Below the pieces are notes generated by a model that was not told the origin of the DNA, did not search any database, and saw only the letters and a list, made by a program, of their open reading frames with translations. A DNA stretch of 64,000 bases, taken from positions 186,001-250,000 of the forward strand of contig NZ_AXAU01000002.1 of assembly GCF_000472965.1 (NCBI RefSeq). Reading direction: 5' to 3'. Both the position numbers and the translations under genes were made by a program. Positions within the stretch are counted from its first letter, which is position 1, and each line of letters begins with the position of its first letter. The DNA comes from Bradyrhizobium murdochi. Its GTDB lineage: Bacteria > Pseudomonadota > Alphaproteobacteria > Rhizobiales > Xanthobacteraceae. Positions 57,801 to 64,000 of this stretch are shown here, one piece after another.

Positions 57801-60800
57801 AACCACTTGCGCCGCAGCGGACAGCCCGTCCCACGCGATGGACGTGCGCAGAATGTCGTGACGATCGATGACCTGCTGGACGGCAGCGAGATAGCGGTCG
57901 AGCAGGTCACGGCTGGCAAACGCCATCTGGCCGACCAGCAAATATGGATCGCCCTGTGACGACAGCAGATGATGAAACAGAATGCCATCCTGAAGCGGCG
58001 ATAGCCCGTAGATGTCCTGGATGTTGGCGATGCCGCCGGGCACGTTGGCCACGATGCTGTCGATGTCGGACTGCTTCAATGCGATCAACGGCAACAGCTC
58101 AGGCGTAATCGCCGTCATCTGCGGCGTGATCAGATTGGCCGGAACAGCCGCGCCGACGCCGCCATTGAGGCTGGCGGCGAAATCGGCGAGCACGGGATTG
58201 GCGAACAGCATGCGCACATCGGCGCGGAGCGAATGGCGCTGCAAGCGTTCTAGCATGCGGACCGCGAGCAGCGAGTGGCCGCCCAGTTCAAAGAAGTGAT
58301 CGTTGCGTCCGATACGATCGACGCCGAGCAGCTCGGTCCAGATCTTTGCGACGACCTCCTCGGTCTCCCCTTGCGGCGGCCCGAAACTGCTCCTTGCAAA
58401 GGCATCATCCTCCGGCGCTGGCAGCGCCTTGCGATCGACCTTGCCGTTCGGCGTCAGCGGCAGTGCATCCAGGCGCACGAACGCCGATGGCACCATGTAA
58501 TCCGGCAAACGTTCACGGAGATGATTGCGCATCACAGCCGCAAAATCACCGGCATCAAGCCGCGCGCCGTCGTCCTTCGCGGCCACATAGGCGACCAGCC
58601 GCGGGTCACCGCTGTGATCCTGGCGGACCAGCACCACCGCATCGGCGACGTCGGCATGCTCATTGAGACGAAATTCGATCTCGCCCAATTCGATGCGGAA
58701 GCCGCGGATCTTGACCTGATGATCGTTGCGGCCGAGGAACGCGATATTGCCATCCGGCAGGTAACGGCCGAGATCGCCGCTGCGATACATTCGCGCGTTA
58801 GCGTCGCCACTGAAGGGATCGCGCACAAAGCGCTCCGCTGTCAGGTCGGCGCGATTGAGATAGCCGCGAGCGATCCCTGCGCCGCCGATGTAGATTTCGC
58901 CGGTCGCCCGGAGCGGAACGGGCGCGCCGAAGCTATCAAGCAGATAGATTCGCGTATTGGGAAGCGGACGACCGATCGGGACGATGTCGCCATTAAATCC
59001 CGCCGGCCGCAGCCAACTGGTAGCGCAGACGGTCGTTTCCGTCGGCCCGTAGCCATTGAAGACGGCGACGCTAGGCGGCAGATCCTTGATCAATTCCGCC
59101 TTGGGCAATTCACCGGCGAGGACGAGCACCCGCAGCGACGCCAGCCTGTCGAGATCATCCCGCCCCTGCAGCATGGCCGGCGGCAAGGTCGCATGCGTGA
59201 TGGCGTTGTCCGCGAGAAAATCGAGCAGTTCCGACGTATTGCGGTGCTGTCGCGGACCGACGAGAAACAGCTCGGCCCCCGAGCACAGCGCCATGACAAT
59301 TTCCCAAGTGCTGGCGTCGAAGCTGAACGAGGCGAACTGCACGATGCGGCTGCGTTGGGAAACGTCAAACAGCGCTCGCTGTGCCAGCGCCAGATTTACC
59401 AGGCCGCGATGCTCGACCATCACCCCTTTTGGCCGCCCGGTGGAGCCGGACGTGTAGATGATGTAGGCGAGATGCCGTGATGCAAGTCCCGTGACAAGGT
59501 CACGTGGATCCGATGCTGCCAGATTGGCGACGGTGGCTGCGCTCGCCTCCAGATCGACAACCTTGCACGCCGCATCCGCGAAGATTGCGCGTCCGGCATC
59601 GTCAACGATCAACAATCCCGGGCTTGCGTCCTCGACGATCTGACGCAGCCGCTCCGCCGGATAGGCCGGATCCAGCGGCAGATAAGCGCCGCCCGCCTTC
59701 AGCACGGCCAGCAGGCTGACGATCATGGCGATGCCGCGTTCCAGGCAGATCGCGACCGGCTGATCCGGGCCTACACCCAAAGCGATCAGGTGCCGTGCGA
59801 GCTGATTGGCGTTCGCATCAAGTTCGCCATAGCTCAGGCGAATGTTCTCGTGAACCAGCGCCGTGGCTTCGGGCGCGGTTCGGACTTGCTCTGCGAACAG
59901 TTCGTGGATGCAGCGCTCCGATGGGAACGGCGCAGCCGTTTCGTTCCATGTGTCCAGAACGAGCTTGCGTTCCTCTTGGCCGACAATATCGATCCGGTCG
60001 ACAATTTGATCCGCGTCGACGACCATGGCGCGCAGCAACGCCAGCAGATAGTCCCGGTGACGCTTGATCGTCGCTTCGTCGAACAGTGCCGTCGCATGGT
60101 TCAAGGCGCCGACGATGCGGCCGTCCGCCTCGCCCAGATTGAGCTCGAGATCGAACCTGACCTGCTGCAGCGGGATATCGGCTATCTCAGCCTGGAGGCC
60201 GGGCAGCTCGAGTACCGCCGCCTCGTTGTTCTGCCAGGCAAACACGACCTGAAAGACCGGCGTATGCGCCAGCCGCCGCGGCGGCTGAATGATCTCGACG
60301 AGTTGCTCGAACGGCAGATCCTGATGATCCTGAGCTTCGAGCGCCGCAGCGCGCACGCGGCTGAGCAACTCAGCCACATCAGGCTCTCCCGATAAATCGA
60401 CGCGGAGCGCCAGCATGTTGACGAAGAAGCCAACCAGGCCCTCGATTTCGCGCCTGTTGCGGTTTGCCGTCGGCGTGCCGATCACGAGATCAGTCTGCCC
60501 GGAAAGCTTTGACAGCACCGCCGCCCAGGCCGCCAGCACTGTCATGAATGCCGTCACGCGGTGCGACTGGCTGAATAGCCTGATACGATGCGCAAGCTCG
60601 GCGTCGATCTCGATCGGCAATGACGCGCCGGCGAGAGACCTGGCCGGTGGCCGCGGCCGGTCTGTCGGCAGTTCGAGCACCGCGGGCGCGCCCGCGAGCG
60701 CCTGCCGCCAATAGTCGACCTGCCGCTGCAACCGCTCGCCCGCCAGCCATTGCCGTTGCCAGGCAGCGTAGTCCGGGTACTGAATTGCCAGCGGCGGCAA

Positions 60801-61433
60801 CGGATCGTGTTGGCCTGCCGTGAAGGCTCGGTAAAGCGCGCCCAGCTCACGTACGAGCACGCCCATCGACCAGCCGTCGGATATGATGTGATGCTGGGTG
60901 AGCAGGAACAGATACTTCTTTTCCGCCGTCCGGATCAGGCGTCCGCGGATCAATGGTCCGGCGGCGAGATCGAACGGCGTGTCGGCCTCCTCGCGGCACA
61001 AGCGCGCGAGTTCCTTCTCGGCATCCAGGCGTCGCCGCAAATCATGTTCGAGCACCGGCAGGTGTTCATCGGCCGGCAGCAATTCAACGCAAGGCGTTCC
61101 ATCGACCACGCGGAAGACACTGCGCAGCGCTTCGTGACGCGCAAACAACCGATCAAGGCTGCGACGCCATGCATCGATGTCGAGATCACCCGAAAGCTGC
61201 AAGGCGCCGCGAATGTGATAGTTGGCGTTGGCGCCATCGACCTGCGCCAGCAACCAAAGCCGCTGCTGGGCAAAAGACAAATCCAGCGGCCCGCCGCGCG
61301 GCACCGCCGGAATCGAGGCGATTCCAGCCTTGCTGGCATTTCGGCCGCGCTCTCTCGCCAGCGACAGGAGCTTTTTCACCTGCGCGGAATCCAGATCACG
61401 CAAACCTGGCTTTGATGGTTCAGCCATGTTCAC
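54846..61433 (-). CDS. Non-ribosomal peptide synthetase, two modules with a dual E/C domain
   Basis: 2195 residues. Layout (approximate): C1 50-480 ([20 protein letters not shown] near 185, LCL type), A1 510-1005, T1 near 1050 (LGGHSLLA), C2 1150-1580, A2 1598-2080, T2 near 2130 (LGGDSLTA), short tail. C2 has the extra N-terminal motif HHLLSSQGD, which fits the HH[I/L]xxxxGD mark of dual epimerisation/condensation domains, and its second motif reads HHLIGDH. Pocket residues: A1 DAWTVAGVC (Phe-like, aromatic), A2 DILQLGLVW (Gly). So it likely adds D-Phe or a similar residue and then Gly. It overlaps the genes before and after by 4 and 8 bp. Confidence 0.96.
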   Translation of the reverse strand: MNMAEPSKPGLRDLDSAQVKKLLSLARERGRNASKAGIASIPAVPRGGPLDLSFAQQRLWLLAQVDGANANYHIRGALQLSGDLDIDAWRRSLDRLFARHEALRSVFRVVDGTPCVELLPADEHLPVLEHDLRRRLDAEKELARLCREEADTPFDLAAGPLIRGRLIRTAEKKYLFLLTQHHIISDGWSMGVLVRELGALYRAFTAGQHDPLPPLAIQYPDYAAWQRQWLAGERLQRQVDYWRQALAGAPAVLELPTDRPRPPARSLAGASLPIEIDAELAHRIRLFSQSHRVTAFMTVLAAWAAVLSKLSGQTDLVIGTPTANRNRREIEGLVGFFVNMLALRVDLSGEPDVAELLSRVRAAALEAQDHQDLPFEQLVEIIQPPRRLAHTPVFQVVFAWQNNEAAVLELPGLQAEIADIPLQQVRFDLELNLGEADGRIVGALNHATALFDEATIKRHRDYLLALLRAMVVDADQIVDRIDIVGQEERKLVLDTWNETAAPFPSERCIHELFAEQVRTAPEATALVHENIRLSYGELDANANQLARHLIALGVGPDQPVAICLERGIAMIVSLLAVLKAGGAYLPLDPAYPAERLRQIVEDASPGLLIVDDAGRAIFADAACKVVDLEASAATVANLAASDPRDLVTGLASRHLAYIIYTSGSTGRPKGVMVEHRGLVNLALAQRALFDVSQRSRIVQFASFSFDASTWEIVMALCSGAELFLVGPRQHRNTSELLDFLADNAITHATLPPAMLQGRDDLDRLASLRVLVLAGELPKAELIKDLPPSVAVFNGYGPTETTVCATSWLRPAGFNGDIVPIGRPLPNTRIYLLDSFGAPVPLRATGEIYIGGAGIARGYLNRADLTAERFVRDPFSGDANARMYRSGDLGRYLPDGNIAFLGRNDHQVKIRGFRIELGEIEFRLNEHADVADAVVLVRQDHSGDPRLVAYVAAKDDGARLDAGDFAAVMRNHLRERLPDYMVPSAFVRLDALPLTPNGKVDRKALPAPEDDAFARSSFGPPQGETEEVVAKIWTELLGVDRIGRNDHFFELGGHSLLAVRMLERLQRHSLRADVRMLFANPVLADFAASLNGGVGAAVPANLITPQMTAITPELLPLIALKQSDIDSIVANVPGGIANIQDIYGLSPLQDGILFHHLLSSQGDPYLLVGQMAFASRDLLDRYLAAVQQVIDRHDILRTSIAWDGLSAAAQVVWRRASVVITEVVLDRESPAHEQLARRFDPRRTRIDLGQAPLLRFAIARDPGKERWLLLVLMHHLIGDHSTLEVMHDEVQKILSGRGHELPAPYPFRNLVAQSRGSAAIAEHERFFRSMLSDIDEPTTPFGLDRVHGDGGGVAEARRMLPEQLNAQLRVLARRLGVSLASLCHLAWGQVVARSSGREHVVFGTVLFGRMHAGAGGDRTMGLFINTLPLRLDLDDTAVEDSVRDAHTRLAELMAHEHASLALAQRCSGVAAPAPLFSSILNYRHNAMPAASSTGQGGAGLHGVEWLGGEERTNYPLMMAVEDYGQALGLTAQVVHPLSADRICALMQQALDQLAEVLGRAPRSPVRQLDVLPDEERQLLLERWNRTQTRYPRDRSFIEQFEEQVGQSPDAVALVFGDEELSYRALNARANRLARRLHDRGVGTDTVVGLALERGVEMMVALLAVLKAGGAYLPLDPDYPAERLAHMLRDSGAALVLTQRTLLDQFAPVLEETGAEVWMLDEEDSGESGDAANLGVAVHPESLAYVIYTSGSTGLPKGVMVRHDAVTNFLATMAERPGMTAKDRVLGLTSLSFDIAVLELWLPFTLGACVVLADRAAAHDPARLKAIVAAQGVTLIQATPSTWRMLLDHDGPSLPASCRVLCGGEALPPDLARRLVAQAGEVWNLYGPTETTVWSARHRLDVEDDRPLLGGPIGNTTLHILDNDLNLAPVGVAGELYIGGAGLARGYWRRGALTAERFIPDPFGTPGARLYRTGDIARWRADGVIEYIGRADHQVKIRGFRIELGEIEARLLQQDGVRSAVLVAREIGVACQLVGYVNGAASLDATTLKAALSSALPDYMVPARIVVLDRLPLTPNGKIDRKALPAPDQLAALAEHVAPRTPAEAALAAIWADLLRQPNIGVTDNFFELGGDSLTAVQLVGRIKRDLGHDLPLNRLFEMTTIETMAAALAPEIQVDKRSDDIAVMLDMLKEVELSDE
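55042..56652 (-). repeat. Gly A-domain block, copy 2 of a 1.6-kb direct repeat
   Basis: Second copy of the block at 42633-44243, here as the second A domain of the two-module NRPS. The two A domains share the same pocket residues. After the GGDS motif the carrier domains differ fully ([11 protein letters not shown] here, [11 protein letters not shown] there), which marks a sharp edge. Confidence 0.88.
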
Positions 61434-64000
61434 TGCCCCGCCGCGATCAGATCCTGGAGCTCATCGGCATCGAACTCCTGCTCGATCAGCCTGATCGACA
61501 CGACGCGCGCGAATGACGCGAGGTCGGGATGAACGAACAGATCCGAAACCGGGATCGACACGCCGATCTCCTGCGACACCCGGCTGAGCACCCGCACCGC
61601 CAGCAGTGAGTGTCCCCCGAGCTCGAAGAAGTGATCGTTGCGTCCGATCTGCTCGACGCCGAGCAGTTCGGCCCAGATCTTCGCCAGCGCGATCTCGATT
61701 TCGTCCTCGGGCGCCTCATAGAAGCGGCGTGCCTGACCATCCTCATGCGGCGGCGGCAAGGCGCGACGGTCGATCTTGCCATTTGATGTCAGCGGCAACT
61801 GCTCGAGCACCACGATCGTCGATGGCACCATGTAATCAGGCAGAATAGCCGACACCGCATCGCGCAAGCCGCCGCCGTCAAGCGTCGGCTCGCCGCTGGC
61901 ATAGGCGATCAACTGACGGCCGGTTCGGCTTTCGCGCGTCACCACGGCGGCGGCGCGCACGCCGCGCTGTTCGAGCAGGCGCGCCTCGATCTCTCCCAAT
62001 TCGATCCGGAAGCCGCGGATCTTCACTTGCTGGTCCGCGCGGCCGACATAGTCGATCACGCCGTCCGCCCGCCACCGCGCAAGATCGCCGGTCCGGTAGA
62101 GACGCGCGCCGTCGCCACCGAACGGATCCGGGATAAACCGTTCCGCCGTCAGCGCGCCCCGGTTCAGATAGCCTCGCGCCAATCCAACACCGCCGATGAA
62201 CAGCTCGCCGGTAACGCCAACGGGCACGATGTTGAGATCGGCGTCGAGGATATGGGCGGACCTGATGCCAACGGGCCGTCCGATCGGCGCCGGCTGGCCC
62301 GGCGTCAACGCGGCGGCGTCGACGGGCCACGCTGTTGGCGCAATCACCGTTTCGGTCGGGCCGTAGGCGTTGACCAGAAGATCTATGTCGGCGGCCTGGC
62401 GGAGCGCTTTGATTCCATTATCCGACCAGGCCTCGCCGCCGACAATGCAGGCCCTGATCGCAAGCCGGCGCCCGCTCTGCCGCAACGCGGCGCTCAATTG
62501 GTCCGCATAGGCCGGCGGCAGAAAGATCGTGGAGACCGAGTTTCTCGCAATCTCTTCGACGAGGTCGTCGATCAATAGACCTGGCCTGGACGGCAGCACG
62601 AGCGAGCCACCTGTCATCAGCGGCACCAGCCAGCGCTCGTGGGCAATGTCGAAATTGATCGAGGCCGACTGGAATTCCCGGTCGCGCGGAGTCATGCGGT
62701 ACAACCGGCCGACTGCTTCGCAATGCATGGCCAGCGGACCATGCGTCACAGCCACGCCCTTCGGCGTTCCGGTCGAACCCGACGTGTAGATGACGTAGGC
62801 CAGACTATCCGGATGAATCTCGACGTTCAGATTGGCTCTATCTTCGCCGACGGGCAGTTGCGGCTCGTCGATGCACCAGGCCTCGACACCGGTCTCGCGC
62901 AGCACCGGCGCGAGAGGTTCGAGCAGCGCGCTTTGCGTCAATACCAGTGTCGCCGCGCTGTCGCGCAGCATGTAGGCGAGCCGCTCGGCCGGGTAGTCCG
63001 GATCGAGGGGGAGAAAGGCGCCGCCTGCTTTCAGAACGGCCAGCAGCGCGACCATCATTTCCGGGCTGCGCGTCAAGGCGATGCCGGTAAGGCGATCCGG
63101 ACCTGCGCCCCAGTGACGAAGCCGCCGCGCGAGCTGGTTGGCCCGGGCGTTCAACTCGCCATAGCTCAGGCGCTGGTCGCCCCACGCAATCGCAAGGGCA
63201 GAAGGCGCCCGCGCGGCTTGCGCCTCGATATGCGCGACGACGCCGACATATGAAGTACCTGTCGCCAAACGGCCGGCATTGCTCCATTCCACAATTCGCC
63301 GGGCCTCATCACCGGCGGATAGTCCGAGCTCGCCGATCGGTCGCTCCGCATTGGCGGCGATCCGCTCCAGCAATCCATGCAGGATGTCCCGGAGGCGCCG
63401 GATGGCAACCTCATCAAAGCGGGCGCGGTCGTAATTGAACTCGAGATCGAGCCGTTTGCTTCCGGCAAACACGGCAACGGCCAGCGCATAATTTGTCGGC
63501 GTCACATGTTGCACTCGCCCCAGGCGTGGGCCGCTCTCCCCCGTTCGCCGCAGCGCCTCATCGATCGGATAGTTTTCGAACACCAGAATGCTGTCGAACA
63601 GCGTCTGTCCAGCCTGGCCGGCGAGGCGCTGGATTTCGTAGAGCGGCGTCCAGCCATGCTCGCGCAAGGCCAGGTTCTGCTCCTGCAACTGACGCAGCCA
63701 CTCACCAACTCGCGCTTGCGGGCTCGGTGCGTCGACAATCGACAACGTGTTGATGAAGAGGCCCACCATCTCCTCGGAGCCCGGCAGGTCTGCCGGACGG
63801 CCCGACACGGTCACCCCGAAACAGACTGCGGCCTGCCCCGAATGCCGTCGCAGCAACTGCGCCCACGCCGCCTGAACGAGCGTATTGAGCGTCACCCGCT
63901 CGCGTTTCGCAAATGCCTTCAGCCGTTCGGTCAACTCCGCATTCAAAGCGAGTGCAATGCTGGCGTGTCCTTCTTCCTCCGATGGCTTGTTGTTCGTGGC
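61430..64000 (-). CDS. Non-ribosomal peptide synthetase, C-terminal part (runs off the window)
   Basis: 857 codons are visible, open to the window edge with no start. They encode the C-terminal half of a condensation domain ([20 protein letters not shown] region), an A domain ([10 protein letters not shown] at about 62775) and a carrier domain ([13 protein letters not shown] at about 61615) with a short acidic tail. Pocket residues aligned by eye read DIEFIGAIA. The FDIAHERW segment with Glu at the third position suggests a diamino acid such as hydroxyornithine, but not firmly. A C domain here means at least one more donor module or starter lies beyond 64000. The stop overlaps the next gene by 4 bp. 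Confidence 0.95.
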   Translation of the reverse strand, partial: ATNNKPSEEEGHASIALALNAELTERLKAFAKRERVTLNTLVQAAWAQLLRRHSGQAAVCFGVTVSGRPADLPGSEEMVGLFINTLSIVDAPSPQARVGEWLRQLQEQNLALREHGWTPLYEIQRLAGQAGQTLFDSILVFENYPIDEALRRTGESGPRLGRVQHVTPTNYALAVAVFAGSKRLDLEFNYDRARFDEVAIRRLRDILHGLLERIAANAERPIGELGLSAGDEARRIVEWSNAGRLATGTSYVGVVAHIEAQAARAPSALAIAWGDQRLSYGELNARANQLARRLRHWGAGPDRLTGIALTRSPEMMVALLAVLKAGGAFLPLDPDYPAERLAYMLRDSAATLVLTQSALLEPLAPVLRETGVEAWCIDEPQLPVGEDRANLNVEIHPDSLAYVIYTSGSTGTPKGVAVTHGPLAMHCEAVGRLYRMTPRDREFQSASINFDIAHERWLVPLMTGGSLVLPSRPGLLIDDLVEEIARNSVSTIFLPPAYADQLSAALRQSGRRLAIRACIVGGEAWSDNGIKALRQAADIDLLVNAYGPTETVIAPTAWPVDAAALTPGQPAPIGRPVGIRSAHILDADLNIVPVGVTGELFIGGVGLARGYLNRGALTAERFIPDPFGGDGARLYRTGDLARWRADGVIDYVGRADQQVKIRGFRIELGEIEARLLEQRGVRAAAVVTRESRTGRQLIAYASGEPTLDGGGLRDAVSAILPDYMVPSTIVVLEQLPLTSNGKIDRRALPPPHEDGQARRFYEAPEDEIEIALAKIWAELLGVEQIGRNDHFFELGGHSLLAVRVLSRVSQEIGVSIPVSDLFVHPDLASFARVVSIRLIEQEFDADELQDLIAAGQ

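Noticed and set aside
58275..59480. 401-codon plus-strand frame
   Set aside because: Antisense of the first A domain in the two-module NRPS; no recognisable motif.
1..64000. CRISPR arrays, tRNA or rRNA genes, insertion sequences, phage genes
   Set aside because: I saw no regularly spaced repeats, transposase or integrase frames or RNA gene signatures on reading; small RNA genes cannot be excluded without a covariance-model search.

Overview
The window is high-GC alpha-proteobacterial DNA. The best guess is Bradyrhizobium or a close relative in the Nitrobacteraceae. The reasons are four families of intergenic palindromes that look like those scattered through Bradyrhizobium genomes, the density of Liv and Dpp uptake systems, and Irr/ICE-like sites in the iron region. 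No rRNA, tRNA, CRISPR array or insertion sequence was seen.

Left part (1-26334) is ordinary metabolic and transport DNA. It holds the end of an SDR gene, a small hypothetical gene, a minus-strand ThDP-enzyme/SDR/cupin operon with a divergent IclR regulator, and a branched-chain-type ABC transporter (binding protein, LivH, and a three-way LivM-LivG-LivF fusion). A divergent hydroxymethylbilane synthase and a Bcr/CflA-type MFS exporter follow. Next come an M20 amidohydrolase and a five-gene peptide ABC operon, a stretch of very small genes (20.2-22.1 kb), a hydratase/acyl-CoA dehydrogenase pair with a divergent LysR regulator, and a VOC protein.

Right part (about 26370-64000 and beyond) is a non-ribosomal peptide siderophore locus. 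From left to right it carries a small protein like the RNA polymerase alpha C-terminal domain, a 4'-phosphopantetheinyl transferase, an ornithine N5-monooxygenase, an N-hydroxy-amino-acid acyltransferase, a PvdE-type peptide exporter, a DUF2218/siderophore-interacting reductase, a FecE/FhuC-type ATPase, a fused FhuB-type permease, a FhuD-type binding protein, an HSL-family esterase and three NRPS genes. The NRPS genes run on the minus strand, overlap by 4-8 bp, and are read 64000 to 38420. Visible domains are (C)-A-T / C-A-T-C(dual E/C)-A-T / C-A-T-E-C-A-T-E-C-A-T-C-A-T-TE, seven adenylation domains in all, and the first protein runs off the window edge.

The adenylation pocket residues I can align suggest the order diamino acid (hydroxyornithine-like) - D-aromatic - Gly - D-hydroxyornithine type - D-Ser-like - Gly - hydroxyornithine type. 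Together with the monooxygenase and acyltransferase this points to a peptide with up to three hydroxamates, exported by the PvdE-like pump and taken back by the Fhu-type system. Three ICE-like palindromes lie in the promoter gaps of the small-gene part of the locus. The NRPS carries visible traces of module evolution: two Gly A-domain blocks (about 1.6 kb) that are nearly the same at DNA level, and a module that keeps an E-type carrier protein and the E-to-C linker but has no E domain.
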